A DNA stretch of 64,000 nucleotides from Lentzea xinjiangensis. GTDB taxonomy: Bacteria; Actinomycetota; Actinomycetes; Mycobacteriales; Pseudonocardiaceae. Both the position numbers and the translations under genes were made by a program. Where the stretch lies: assembly GCF_900110955.1 (NCBI RefSeq), contig NZ_FOFR01000004.1, positions 9,290 through 73,289 of the forward strand, read 5' to 3'. The notes under the pieces were generated by a model that did no database searches, was not told where the DNA came from, and worked only from the letters and a program-made list of their open reading frames with translations. Within the stretch, counting starts at the first letter, position 1. Every line of letters starts with the position of its first letter. Positions 1-8,163 of the stretch are shown here, in pieces.

Positions 1-312
1 GTGGTCGACACGGGTCTGCACGCGTTCGGCTGGTCGCGGCAGCAGGCCGTGGACTACCTGCGCGAGAACACCGTGATGTCTGATTCGGAGATCAGCTCCG
101 AGGTGGACAGGTACATCGAGTCGCCGGGGCAGGCCCTCGCGTACATGGTGGGACGCCTGGAGATCCAGCGCCTGCGCGCCGAGGCCGAGGCCGAGACGAG
201 CATGGGCGACCGGTTCGACGTCAAGGGGTTCCATGACCTCGTGCTGCGCAACGGCGCGATGCCGTTGTCCACGCTCGGCAACCTCGTCGTCGCTTGGTCG
301 GAAAGGGTCTGA
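1..312 (+). CDS. DUF885 family protein, C-terminal part (cut by left edge)
   Basis: The reading frame is open at base 1 and ends at TGA 310-312, so about 103 C-terminal residues are visible. They match the C-terminus of the next gene almost residue for residue (VDTGLHA, QQAVDYLREN, PGQALAYMVGRLEIQRLR), so this is a tandem paralogue. The family consists of zinc-metallopeptidase-like proteins with a HEAxPGHH motif, which lies outside the window here. The first GTG is an internal Val codon, not a credible start. The TGA overlaps the next ATG by one base (TGATG), which implies translational coupling. The substrate is unknown. Confidence 0.85.
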   Translation: MVDTGLHAFGWSRQQAVDYLRENTVMSDSEISSEVDRYIESPGQALAYMVGRLEIQRLRAEAEAETSMGDRFDVKGFHDLVLRNGAMPLSTLGNLVVAWSERV

Positions 313-1841
313 TGTCGCTCGCTGATGAGATGCTCCAGGCAGCCATGGACAGGAAGCCGTTCAGGGCGACGATGTACGGGCTGCCGGGCTGGGACGACCA
401 GGTCGAGGACCTGAGCGTCGAGGGCGAGCAGGCCCTGCGGTCGCGGATCGCCGACATCCTGCGCCGTGCCGAGACCAGCGACGACGACCCGGTCACCCTC
501 GCCGTGATCGAGCACCAGGGCCGGTCCATCGTCGACCGCATCGACGCGAGGCTCGTCGAGCACACCGTCGCGACCGGGATGAACGCCCCGGTGAACAGCC
601 TGCTCCTGATCGCGTCGAAGCTCGACGTGTCCCAGCGCCTCGACCGGATCCCGCCCTACATCGACCAGGCAGGGGAGCGGATCCGCAACTCCGACCGCAA
701 GCCGTTGCGCCGCCACCTCCACACCGGCATCCAGCGGACGGAGAGCTTCCTCGCCTCGCAGAGGCAGGAGTGGGAAGGCGACCACTCCACCGAGATCCGC
801 ACGGCCGTCGCCGGGTTCCGCGACGTGTTGGCGTCGGTCGAGGACGCCCGCGGCGACGACCAGCCGGGCCTGTGCTGGCTGCCGGAGGGCGAGCAGAACT
901 ACGCGAACCTGGTCCGCAACTACACGACGACCTCGCACACCCCCGAGGAGTTGCACCGGCTGGGGCTCGACCTGATCGCGTCGCTGCGCGAGGAGTACGC
1001 GGAGATCGGCTCACGGGTGTGGGGCACTTCGGACGTGCCGGAGATCTTCCGCCGGCTGCGCACCGAACTGTTGTGGGACAACGAGGAGCAGATGGTCTCC
1101 AGCGCGGTGGAGGCCATCGCGCGAGCCGAGGCCGAGGCACCGAACTGGTTCAGCCGCATGCCGAAGGTCGGCTGCGAGGTGCGGCCCGTCGCCGAGGAGG
1201 AACGGAAGACGGCACCGATCGCGTTCTACCTGCCGGCGCCGCAGGACGGCTCACGTCCCGGCACGTACTGGCTGAACCCCTTGGGCGCCACCGAACGCAG
1301 CCGCACGCTGTCCGAGGTGACGGCGTTCCACGAGGCGATCCCCGGCCACCACTACCAGCTCTCGATCGCGGCCGAGACCGACATGCACGACATCCGCCGG
1401 TTCGCGTTCATCGAGGCCTACCTGGAGGGCTGGGGTCTCTACACCGAACGGCTGGCCGACGAGATGGGCCTGTACTCGTCCGACGAGCAACGGCTCGGGA
1501 TGCTGGGCACCGACGCGATGCGCGCCGGTCGGCTCGTGGTCGACACGGGCCTGCACGCGCTCGGCTGGACGCGGCAGCAGGCCGTCGACTACCTGCGCGA
1601 GAACACCGTCATGCCGGAACCCGAGATCAACGCCGAGATCGACAGGTACATCGAGACGCCGGGGCAGGCCCTCGCGTACATGGTGGGGCGCCTGGAGATC
1701 CAGCGCCTGCGCGCCGAGGCCGAGGCGAGGATGGGCGACCGGTTCGACATCCGGGCCTTCCACGACCTGGTGGTGGGGAGCGGCGCGGTGCCGCTCTCCA
1801 CCCTCGACCGGATCGTCACCGCTTGGACTGCTTCTCCATGA
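312..1841 (+). CDS. DUF885 family putative metallopeptidase
   Basis: A 509-residue protein. The HEAIPGHH motif near residue 347 is the zinc-site hallmark of DUF885, a family of predicted peptidase-like proteins without signal peptides. ATG 312 is chosen over TTG 294 because it overlaps the upstream TGA and has GGAAAGGG 5-12 bases ahead. The gene is a tandem duplicate of the truncated gene before it; the C-terminal 100 residues are nearly identical, so the copies are recent or kept alike by gene conversion. Its end overlaps the end of the convergent permease gene by 26 bp. A cytoplasmic peptidase role is inferred from the family only. Confidence 0.85.
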   Translation: MSLADEMLQAAMDRKPFRATMYGLPGWDDQVEDLSVEGEQALRSRIADILRRAETSDDDPVTLAVIEHQGRSIVDRIDARLVEHTVATGMNAPVNSLLLIASKLDVSQRLDRIPPYIDQAGERIRNSDRKPLRRHLHTGIQRTESFLASQRQEWEGDHSTEIRTAVAGFRDVLASVEDARGDDQPGLCWLPEGEQNYANLVRNYTTTSHTPEELHRLGLDLIASLREEYAEIGSRVWGTSDVPEIFRRLRTELLWDNEEQMVSSAVEAIARAEAEAPNWFSRMPKVGCEVRPVAEEERKTAPIAFYLPAPQDGSRPGTYWLNPLGATERSRTLSEVTAFHEAIPGHHYQLSIAAETDMHDIRRFAFIEAYLEGWGLYTERLADEMGLYSSDEQRLGMLGTDAMRAGRLVVDTGLHALGWTRQQAVDYLRENTVMPEPEINAEIDRYIETPGQALAYMVGRLEIQRLRAEAEARMGDRFDIRAFHDLVVGSGAVPLSTLDRIVTAWTASP

Positions 1842-3237
1842 CGGAGTGGCGCTTGGAGTACGCGAAGTAGATGACGAGGCCGATCGCGAACCAGACGCCG
1901 AACCGCAGCCAGGTCTCCGGCGTGAGGAACGTGATCAGCCAGAGCGAGAAGATCACGCCGATGATCGGCACCACCGGCATGCCCGGCGTCTTGAACGTGC
2001 GCGGCAGGTCCGGCTGCTTGTAGCGCAGCACGATCACGGCGATGCAGACGACGACGAACGCCAGCAGGATGCCGATGTTGGTGAGCTCGGCGGCCTCGGC
2101 GATCGGCAGGAACCCGGCGATGACCGCGGAGGCGACACCCAGCACCCAGGTGATGCGCGACGGGACGTGCTTCACCGGGTGCGTCTTCGCGAACCACCGG
2201 GGGAGCAGCCCGTCACGGCTCATGGAGTAGCCGACGCGGGCCGCGCCCAGCAGGAACGTGAAGAGCACCGTCGTGATGCCGAGGATCGCGCCGACGCTGA
2301 TGACGATGCCCAGCGCGGGCAGGCCGATGTCGGCGAACGCCGTGGCGAACGCGGACTCCGAGTCGACGTCGGAGTAGTTCACCATGCCGGTGAGCACCAG
2401 GCAGGCCAGCACGTACAGGACCATCGAGATCGCCAGCGAGTAGATGATCGCCCTGGGCATGTGCCGCTGGGAGTCCTTCGACTCCTCGGCCGCCGTCGAC
2501 ATGGCGTCGTAGCCGAACACCGCGAAGAACACCGTCGCCGCGCCCGTGAGCGCACCCGAGACGCCGAACGGGAAGAACGGGTTGTAGTTGCCGGTGTCGA
2601 TGTGGAACGCGCCGATGACGATGACCAGCGCCACGACCGCGATCTTCAGGTACACCAGCGTCGTCTCGAAGCGGGCCGCGTTCTTCATGCCCATGTTCAG
2701 CACGTACGCGATCAGCAGGCACAGCACCACCGCGAACAGGTTCACCTTGTACGTGCCGGCGGCGACGTCACCGGTCTCGGTGCCCGGCGCGCCCAGCATC
2801 CACTGCGGCAGGTGGACGTTCAGCAGGCTCAGCAGCTCGGTGAAGTAGCCGGAGATGCCGATGGCGACCACCGCCACGATCGCGGTGTACTCGAGCAGCA
2901 GGTCCCAGCCGATGAACCAGCCGACGATCTCGCCGAGCACCGCGTAGCCGTAGGTGTAGGCGCTGCCCGCCTTGGGGATCAGGCCCGCGAACTCCGCGTA
3001 GGAGAACGCGGCCGCCGCGCTCGCGATGCCGGCCACGAGGAACGAGATCAGCACGGCGGGGCCGGCCGTCTTGTTCGCGACGGCGCCCGCGAGCGAGAAG
3101 ATGCCCGCGCCGATGATGCCGCCGATGCCGATCGCCGTGAGCTGCCACAGGCCCAGTGTTCTGGTGAGCCCGTCGCTCCTGTCCTCCGCGATCTGGTCGA
3201 TGGGCTTGCGCCGGAAGACGCCCTGCGCCGTGCTCAT
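1816..3237 (-). CDS. APC-superfamily amino acid permease
   Basis: A 473-residue integral membrane protein with about 12 hydrophobic segments. The N-terminal GIGGIIGAGIF signature after a short cytoplasmic tail is the substrate-binding TM1 loop of APC-superfamily (CAT/YfnA-like) transporters, which take up cationic or other amino acids by proton coupling. Length is normal for this branch. The protein begins with a DQIAEDRSDGLTRTLGLWQL-type leader common to the cationic amino acid transporter group. The gene is transcribed alone. A nested palindrome at 3261-3309 lies just upstream and may act on its expression. Substrate specificity cannot be read from the sequence. Confidence 0.88.
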   Translation of the reverse strand: MSTAQGVFRRKPIDQIAEDRSDGLTRTLGLWQLTAIGIGGIIGAGIFSLAGAVANKTAGPAVLISFLVAGIASAAAAFSYAEFAGLIPKAGSAYTYGYAVLGEIVGWFIGWDLLLEYTAIVAVVAIGISGYFTELLSLLNVHLPQWMLGAPGTETGDVAAGTYKVNLFAVVLCLLIAYVLNMGMKNAARFETTLVYLKIAVVALVIVIGAFHIDTGNYNPFFPFGVSGALTGAATVFFAVFGYDAMSTAAEESKDSQRHMPRAIIYSLAISMVLYVLACLVLTGMVNYSDVDSESAFATAFADIGLPALGIVISVGAILGITTVLFTFLLGAARVGYSMSRDGLLPRWFAKTHPVKHVPSRITWVLGVASAVIAGFLPIAEAAELTNIGILLAFVVVCIAVIVLRYKQPDLPRTFKTPGMPVVPIIGVIFSLWLITFLTPETWLRFGVWFAIGLVIYFAYSKRHSVMEKQSKR

Positions 3238-3260
3238 GCTTCAGCTCCCTCGATGAAGTG

Positions 3261-3309
3261 GGTCCGGCTGAACCTATGCGCGTCAAATGTGACGCGCTTT
3301 GGCCGGACC
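3261..3309. promoter_or_regulatory. Nested inverted repeat upstream of the permease gene
   Basis: The outer arms GGTCCGGC (3261-3268) and GCCGGACC (3302-3309) enclose the inner arms GCGCGTCA (3278-3285) and TGACGCGC (3290-3297). Both pairs are perfect 8-bp inverted repeats. It lies after the stop of the oxidoreductase gene and before the permease start, both read on the minus strand. It could therefore be a terminator without a T-run, or an operator. No regulator is identifiable nearby. Confidence 0.45.
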
Positions 3310-3347
3310 CACCAATCAGGAGACCGATCTTTGGCACATCGTGCTGT

Positions 3348-4316
3348 TTACGAGCGGGTGAAGACGATCTTGCCGGCCGTCTCGCCGTCGAGCATCGCCC
3401 GGAACCCCTGCTCGGCGTCCTCGAACGCGAGCTCCGCGCCGATCTGCGGCTTGAGCCCGCTGAGGGCGCAGAACCGGAGCAGGTCGCCCAGCTCCTCACG
3501 GGTGCCCATGGTCGAGCCGACCACGCGCAGCTGCAGGAAGAACAGCCGCTGCAGCTCGGCCGCCGACGCGTCACCGGACGTCGCGCCGGAGATCACCACG
3601 ATGCCGCCGGGCTTGAGCGCCTTCATCGAGTGCGACCAGGTGGCCTTGCCGACGGTCTCGAACACCGCGTCGACCCGTTCGGGCAGCCGGGCGCCCGACT
3701 CGAACACCTCGTGCGCACCGAGCGCCGTGGCGAGAGCGCGCTTGTCCTCGGAACGGCCGGTGACCCACACGCGGAAACCGGCGGCGCGGCCGAGCTGGAT
3801 CAGCGCCGTCGACACACCGCCCGACGCGCCCTGCACGAGCATCGTCTGACCGGGGCGCAGGCCGGACTTCACGAACAGCATCCGGTACGCGGTCAGCCAG
3901 GCCGTGCCCATGCAGGCGGCCTCGGCGAAGGTCAGGTCCGCCGGCTTGGGCAGCGCGTTGCGGGCGGGGACGACGACGTGGTCCGCGAACGTGCCCTGGT
4001 GCTTCTCGGTGAGCAGCGTGCGCTTCGGGTCGAGCGTCTCGTCGCCGGCCCAGTCCGGGTCGCCGATGACGGAGTGCAGCACCACCTCGGTGCCGTCGTC
4101 GAGGGTGCCGGCGCCGTCGCAGCCCAGGATCATCGGGAACTGCTCGGCCTTGATGCCGACCCCGCGCAACGTCCACAGGTCGTGCATGTTGAGGCTGGCC
4201 GCCTTGACCGCGACCCGCACCCACCCGGCGGGGACCTCGGGGTCGGGGCGCTCGCCGACGCGGAGCGAGGCCAGCGGGTTCTCGGGACTGGGTTCTGCTG
4301 CGTAAACGGCGAACAT
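3348..4316 (-). CDS. Zinc-binding-dehydrogenase-type (MDR) quinone oxidoreductase
   Basis: A 322-residue medium-chain dehydrogenase/reductase. It has an N-terminal GroES-like domain and a Rossmann domain with the VQGASGGVSTALIQLG nucleotide-binding motif (about residues 150-165). It lacks the catalytic-zinc cysteine pattern of alcohol dehydrogenases, so an NADPH:quinone-reductase-like or enoyl-reductase activity is more likely than alcohol oxidation. ATG 4316 (MFAVYAAEPS) is preferred to the upstream in-frame codons because the domain starts there. The gene is divergent from the small membrane protein/RNase/barstar cluster. The physiological substrate is unknown. Confidence 0.85.
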   Translation of the reverse strand: MFAVYAAEPSPENPLASLRVGERPDPEVPAGWVRVAVKAASLNMHDLWTLRGVGIKAEQFPMILGCDGAGTLDDGTEVVLHSVIGDPDWAGDETLDPKRTLLTEKHQGTFADHVVVPARNALPKPADLTFAEAACMGTAWLTAYRMLFVKSGLRPGQTMLVQGASGGVSTALIQLGRAAGFRVWVTGRSEDKRALATALGAHEVFESGARLPERVDAVFETVGKATWSHSMKALKPGGIVVISGATSGDASAAELQRLFFLQLRVVGSTMGTREELGDLLRFCALSGLKPQIGAELAFEDAEQGFRAMLDGETAGKIVFTRS

Positions 4317-4386
4317 GGTTCGCAACGTACCCGGCGTGCGCCTGGCCGAATGCCGTGACACCGGTCACGAGACTAGGGTGGGGCAG

Positions 4387-4599
4387 GTGGAGTGGCTGGT
4401 GCAGTGGTGGGACGGGGTCGAGCTGTGGGTGGTGCAGCTGCCCGTCGCCGTGCAGTTCCCCGTCGTGATGGCCGTGGTGCTACCGCTCTGCCTGGGGGTG
4501 GCGCGGCTGATCGACCGCGTGGCCGACTGGGGCGCGAAGAACCCGGCGTCGGCTCCTGAGTCCGAACCCGAGCCCGAGCCCGAGAAGGTCGCTGCGTGA
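4387..4599 (+). CDS. Small single-pass membrane protein upstream of RNase
   Basis: About 70 residues if the GTG at 4387 is the start; GTG 4378 is also possible. It has one strongly hydrophobic segment (PVVMAVVLPLCLGVARLI) followed by an acidic Pro/Glu tail (SEPEPEPEP). The last codons overlap the start of the RNase gene as GTGA, so the three genes 4387-5299 are chained by overlaps. I recognise no family. Context suggests an accessory to secretion or immunity of the RNase, but this is inference only. Confidence 0.6.
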   Translation: MEWLVQWWDGVELWVVQLPVAVQFPVVMAVVLPLCLGVARLIDRVADWGAKNPASAPESEPEPEPEKVAA

Positions 4600-5039
4600 G
4601 TCCTGGTCGTCGCCTGACCGTCGCACTGGTCGGGCTGCTCGCCCTCGTCGTCATCGGGTGGTTCGTCAAGGACAGCACGTCCGGCGCGCCCCCCGGGATC
4701 ACGAAGCCGTTGGTCACCGAGTCCGCGTCGGCGGTGCCCGGCGCCGCGTCGGGGCTGACCGTCGAGGCGTTGTCGAAGCTGCCCGCCGAGGCCGGCCGGA
4801 CGTGGGAGCTGATCGAGGCCAACGGCCCGTTCCCGTACCCGCGCAACGACGGCGTGACGTTCCAGAACCGCGAGAAGCGGCTGCCCGTCAAGAACTCCGG
4901 GTACTACAAGGAGTACACCGTGCCGACGCCCGGCAGTCAGGACCGGGGGGCGCGCCGGCTCGTCACCGGGTCGGAAAGAGAAGTCTTCTACACCGGTGAC
5001 CACTATTCGACGTTCGTGGTCGTGGACGTGACGAAGTGA
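4596..5039 (+). CDS. Secreted or membrane-tethered guanyl-specific ribonuclease (RNase Sa/barnase family)
   Basis: A 147-residue protein. An N-terminal hydrophobic segment (residues 8-24) acts as signal or anchor, followed by a microbial RNase domain from about residue 55. Landmarks are GPFPYPRNDG, FQNREKRLP, GYYKEYTV, RGARRLVTG and DHYSTF. The catalytic Glu106, Arg121 and His136 expected for RNase Sa are all present, so the enzyme should cleave single-stranded RNA after G. It overlaps the upstream membrane gene and the downstream barstar gene by 4 bp each (GTGA). A toxin and its intracellular antidote made in fixed ratio is the natural reading. Export signal versus permanent anchor cannot be decided. 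Confidence 0.93.
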   Translation: MSPGRRLTVALVGLLALVVIGWFVKDSTSGAPPGITKPLVTESASAVPGAASGLTVEALSKLPAEAGRTWELIEANGPFPYPRNDGVTFQNREKRLPVKNSGYYKEYTVPTPGSQDRGARRLVTGSEREVFYTGDHYSTFVVVDVTK

Positions 5040-5299
5040 AACGGCACATTCTCGTTTCAGAGAAGAAGGCCGCCATCGCGGCCATTGCGCAGGCCCTGGA
5101 CTTCCCCGACTGGTTCGGGCAGAACCTGGACGCCCTGCACGACAGCCTGAGCGACCTCTCGTGGTTGCCCGAGGGCGAGTACGTGCTGGTCGTGCCCGCC
5201 GACCTGGACGCCTCCGTCGCCGAGGTGCTGCGGGACGCCGCGAAGCGGACCGCTGGATCAGGTGACCGCACATTGCGCGTGATTCGCGCAGAACGGTGA
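5036..5299 (+). CDS. Barstar-family ribonuclease inhibitor
   Basis: An 87-residue cytoplasmic protein. The inhibitor helix reads DWFGQNLDALHDSL; Asp32 and Asp36 correspond to the barstar residues (Asp35, Asp39) that plug the barnase active site. Its GTG start overlaps the RNase stop. It protects the producer from the RNase encoded just upstream. Size and motif are normal for the family. Confidence 0.93.
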   Translation: MKRHILVSEKKAAIAAIAQALDFPDWFGQNLDALHDSLSDLSWLPEGEYVLVVPADLDASVAEVLRDAAKRTAGSGDRTLRVIRAER

Positions 5300-5342
5300 C
5301 GTGCACTGCGCCTTCGCGGTCCGGAGTGGACAGTTCTGCTCC

Positions 5343-5759
5343 ATGGGAACGCAATTCCGCCGGGTGCGCTGTGCATTCGGCGTCGTGCTGGTCGTCGGGG
5401 CGCTCTGCCCGGCCGTGTCGTTCGCCGGTGATTCCGGCTGCTCGCAGGAGAAGGCCTTCACGCCGTTCGACACCGCCGACGGCGACAACCCGGTGACGAT
5501 GCAGAACAGCCGGGTGATCGAGCTGCGCGCGTCGAACGAGTCGAAGTGCGCGTGGGGCCGCATCTCCCACGGCACGCCCGGCGAGGAGATCTGGACGGAC
5601 CGCAAGGACCCCTCGGCGGGCGAGCACGAGGGGTTCCTCGGGTACACGCGCATCGACTCGGGCACCGCGAAGTACACCGACGCGTTCAAGAACGACGGCA
5701 AGGTGATGCGCGCCTGCGGGTCCTCGCAGGGCGTGATCGAGTGCAGCGGCTGGTTCTAG
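5343..5759 (+). CDS. Secreted small protein (DUF2690-like)
   Basis: 138 residues from ATG 5343. The N-terminus (RR, hydrophobic GVVLVVGALC, then SFA before GDSG) is a clear Sec signal peptide. The mature part has paired cysteines (SGC, SKC, RAC, IEC) and the pattern VIELRASNESKCAWGRIS, which resembles DUF2690-type secreted actinobacterial proteins. It starts about 45 bp after barstar on the same strand and could share its transcript. No enzymatic motif is visible, so the function is unknown. Confidence 0.7.
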   Translation: MGTQFRRVRCAFGVVLVVGALCPAVSFAGDSGCSQEKAFTPFDTADGDNPVTMQNSRVIELRASNESKCAWGRISHGTPGEEIWTDRKDPSAGEHEGFLGYTRIDSGTAKYTDAFKNDGKVMRACGSSQGVIECSGWF

Positions 5760-5762
5760 CCC

Positions 5763-6539
5763 TCAGTCCCCGGCCGGGACCCACGACGGCCTGCGCTTCT
5801 CCTTGAACGCCGCGATGCCCTCCTGGCCCTCCGGTCCGCCGAAGTGCCGGGCCGACAGCTCCAGCATGTCCGCGAAGACCTCGCCGAGGTTCGCGGAGCG
5901 CTCCTGTCGCAGCATCTCCTTGGTGGCGGCCAGCGCGCCGGGCGCGCCCAGGGCGAGCATGTCCGCGTAGCGGCGGACCTCGGCGTCGACGCCGTCGACG
6001 GGCACGGCGGAGTTGAGCAGGCCGATCTCGACGGCGCGCCGCGCGTCGAAGGTCTCGCCGGTGAGGAACAGCTCGTGCGCCTGGCGGGGCAGCAGGCGCG
6101 GCAGCACGGTCACCGAGATGACCGCGGGCACGACGCCGATCCGCACCTCGCTGAACGCGAACGTCGCCTCGTTCGCGGCGATCGCGATGTCGCAGGCCGC
6201 GACGATGCCGACGCCGCCCGCGCGTGCCGGGCCCTTCAGCGCGGCCACGACCGGCTTCGGGCTGGTCCACAGCTGTTCGAGGATCGCGGGGAACTCGTTG
6301 ACGCCCTGGTTCCCCGCGCTCGCGCCGGCGGCCTCCTTGAGGTCCATGCCGGAGCAGAACACGGTGCCCGTGTGGGTCAGCACGACCACCCGCACCTGGT
6401 CGTCACCCGCCGCCGCCGTCAGGTGCTCGCGCAGCTCCCGGCGCAGCTGCGCGGACAGGGCGTTGCGGTTGTGGGGGGAGTCCAGCGTGATCGTCGCGAT
6501 GCCACGCCGCACCTCGTAATGGACCAGCTCGTCTGCCAT
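5763..6539 (-). CDS. Enoyl-CoA hydratase/isomerase family protein
   Basis: A 258-residue crotonase-fold protein. The CoA-binding oxyanion segments are VFCSGMDLKEA (about 61-71) and PARAGGVGIVAACDIAIA (about 103-120). The Glu pair typical of hydratases is not obvious; the second region reads SEVRIGVVPAVIS, so a hydratase or isomerase role in fatty acid or amino acid beta-oxidation is plausible but not fixed. The gene is alone and convergent with the secreted-protein gene ahead of it. Confidence 0.88.
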   Translation of the reverse strand: MADELVHYEVRRGIATITLDSPHNRNALSAQLRRELREHLTAAAGDDQVRVVVLTHTGTVFCSGMDLKEAAGASAGNQGVNEFPAILEQLWTSPKPVVAALKGPARAGGVGIVAACDIAIAANEATFAFSEVRIGVVPAVISVTVLPRLLPRQAHELFLTGETFDARRAVEIGLLNSAVPVDGVDAEVRRYADMLALGAPGALAATKEMLRQERSANLGEVFADMLELSARHFGGPEGQEGIAAFKEKRRPSWVPAGD

Positions 6540-6564
6540 GCGCCGACCTTAGCCGGACCCCGCG

Positions 6565-6707
6565 TCGACGCAGCCGGTGTACCTGGCGCTGACCGACGGG
6601 ATCGCGGACTGGGCCGCGCAGCACGAGTGGCCGAACCGCGTCGTGCGCAGGTCTCGCTGGAAGACCTGCGCACGACGCTCGCCACGATGACCGCTGCTAC
6701 CTCCTGA
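6565..6707 (+). pseudogene. Possible gene remnant in the intergenic region
   Basis: Two protein-like stretches lie in different frames: VYLALTDGIADWAAQHEW from about 6577, then VSLEDLRTTLATMTAATS ending at TGA 6705-6707. They read like one C-terminal helix region broken by a frameshift near 6645. No family is recognisable and there is no start or ribosome site. This may be a coincidence of high-GC coding bias. Confidence 0.25.
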
Positions 6708-6734
6708 TGCCCGGCAGGGGGTGGGGCACCGGAG

Positions 6735-7349
6735 TCAGCCGATGGTCGTGGTCGTCAGGACGGGGCTGGGGTCCGGGTAGCCCTTCGCCGCGGCGTTGAC
6801 CGGGAAGCCGAGCACGGCGACGACGGCGGTGAAGGTGAGGCCGGGCGCGTCGTAGCCGGTGCCGCCCAGCTTCGTGGTGATCGTGCCGGAGGCGCCGGCC
6901 TGGAGGCCGATCGTGACGGTCGGCAGCTCGAAGGCCGCGCCGCCCTTGATCGGACCGGGCACGTTCAGCACGACGTCGCTGCCCTGCAGGGCGATCGTCG
7001 GCGTGCCACCGAGCCCGGAGCCGCCGGACAGGCTCGCGGAGCGGAACGTCGAGTTGGCGGGCACCGGCAGCCTGAGCGCGAGACCCTTGATCTCCCGCAC
7101 CTGTCGGCCGCCCGCCTCGGACGGAATCGTGTTGGGGGCGGGGTCGATGGTGACGGCGACGGTGCCGTTCGGCGCGACACCCGCCGGCGCGGCGGCGTCG
7201 ACGCCCTGGTCGAGCGTGAAGTCCGTCGTCTGCCCGACGGCGCTCGCGCGGAGCTTGTACGTGACGGTCTGCGGTGCCGCGGCTGACGCGGTGGTGGCGA
7301 ACACCAGCACCGGCACCAGTGCGGCTGCGGTGATTGCGGCTAGCTTCAT
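6735..7349 (-). CDS. Secreted beta-rich protein of unknown function
   Basis: 204 residues. The signal peptide is clear (MKLAAI, hydrophobic core, ASA before AAPQTVTY). The mature chain is rich in Val, Thr and Gly and alternates polar and apolar residues, suggesting an all-beta domain. It contains no cysteine, so it is not a disulfide-stabilised protein. Such conserved secreted proteins occur in many actinobacteria, but I can assign no function. GGGGAGAG lies a few bases before the ATG. The gene is monocistronic and divergent from the candidate small RNA at 7508-7580. Confidence 0.75.
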   Translation of the reverse strand: MKLAAITAAALVPVLVFATTASAAAPQTVTYKLRASAVGQTTDFTLDQGVDAAAPAGVAPNGTVAVTIDPAPNTIPSEAGGRQVREIKGLALRLPVPANSTFRSASLSGGSGLGGTPTIALQGSDVVLNVPGPIKGGAAFELPTVTIGLQAGASGTITTKLGGTGYDAPGLTFTAVVAVLGFPVNAAAKGYPDPSPVLTTTTIG

Positions 7350-7507
7350 GGCCTCTCCCCGTTGGGTGGACGAGGGACATCTCCAGCGCGCGGCGTAGTC
7401 ATGTGACTACTCATGAGTAGGTTTCACGTCAACGGTTCGCGTCGCACATCGCCTGAACGGCGCACCGGGGTGGCAGCGGTTGGGGTCAAATGTGCTAGGC
7501 TGTTGTC

Positions 7508-7580
7508 ATAGCCTCCGCCACTAGGTGGAGGAAGTGAGCCCAGGTGCGCTTCCGGACGGTTGCTGCCTGGGCTTCGCGCT
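7508..7580 (+). ncRNA. Candidate small structured RNA
   Basis: An extended -10 element (TGC TAGGCT, 7493-7501) is followed by two hairpins: CCTCCGCC/GGTGGAGG with one mismatch (about 7512-7531), and AGCCCAGG (7537-7544) with CCTGGGCT (7566-7573). The sequence carries no convincing ORF; the open frame across it has no family resemblance. A transcript of about 70 nt ending at the second hairpin is predicted. It runs towards the 3' end of the DUF3800-like gene on the other strand, so antisense action is possible. The -35 element is weak. Confidence 0.35.
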
Positions 7581-7582
7581 GT

Positions 7583-8089
7583 TCAGGGCTCGATGCGGGT
7601 CACGACAGGTCCGATTCGGCGCCTCCAGTCGCCGCCAGCGCCTGAACACCACGCGACGGCGTCACTCACCCAGAGTGCCGGTTCGGCGGACGACTGGATG
7701 TGTTCGTAGACGATGCCCGCATCGCGTGCCTTCGTGCGGGCGAGCACCCCGCGGTCGCGTCCGTTGCTCGCATGATCGCGCGAGTCGAGGACGAGTCTGC
7801 TCACCCCACGCTCGATCGCCTCCACCACCAGCCGTTCCAGCAGGACGGCTCTCGCGCGATCGCCCTTCTCACTGCTCGACAGCACGATGACCTCAAGGCC
7901 GCGCTCGACGATGCGCGACACGATGTACTTGCGGCGGCTGTCCTTCTCGGATTTGAAGTGCACTCGCCGCTCGCCCGGCAGAAGAAGGCCGCGCATCAGC
8001 GACCGGGTCGAGTGCAGTGCGGCGGGAGCGACGAGCGTCGCGGCGAGCAGGTGGCCGCCGCGTTCGGTCTCGTCGACGAACATATGCAT
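7583..8089 (-). CDS. DUF3800-like protein
   Basis: 168 residues. The N-terminus MHMFVDETERGGHLLAATLV has the acidic FVDE motif and the later VLDSRDH segment that resemble DUF3800 proteins, which are RNase H-fold-like and common in actinobacteria and near mobile genes. Other recurring blocks are GERRVHFKSEKDSRR and SDAVAWCSGAGGDWRRR. It lies 74 bp downstream of the sulfur operon on the same strand and might be read through from it, but is probably independent. The biochemical role is unknown; a nuclease function is inference from the fold family. Confidence 0.6.
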   Translation of the reverse strand: MHMFVDETERGGHLLAATLVAPAALHSTRSLMRGLLLPGERRVHFKSEKDSRRKYIVSRIVERGLEVIVLSSSEKGDRARAVLLERLVVEAIERGVSRLVLDSRDHASNGRDRGVLARTKARDAGIVYEHIQSSAEPALWVSDAVAWCSGAGGDWRRRIGPVVTRIEP

Positions 8090-8163
8090 CCAAACAGGAT
8101 CCCAGGCAGAAACGGCAATTCCTGTTCGGGTGACGGTGAAGGAGGCGATCGGCCGGTGAAGGC

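Noticed and set aside
1846..3849. 667-codon open frame on the plus strand over the permease gene
   Set aside because: It is an antisense frame rich in Arg, His and Asp, produced by high-GC third positions opposite the permease.
7535..7575. SRP (4.5S) RNA resemblance on the minus strand (CAGCAACCGTCCGGAAG)
   Set aside because: The CCGGAA tetraloop is present but the AGCAG segment is on the wrong side and the conserved GGTCAGG box is missing.
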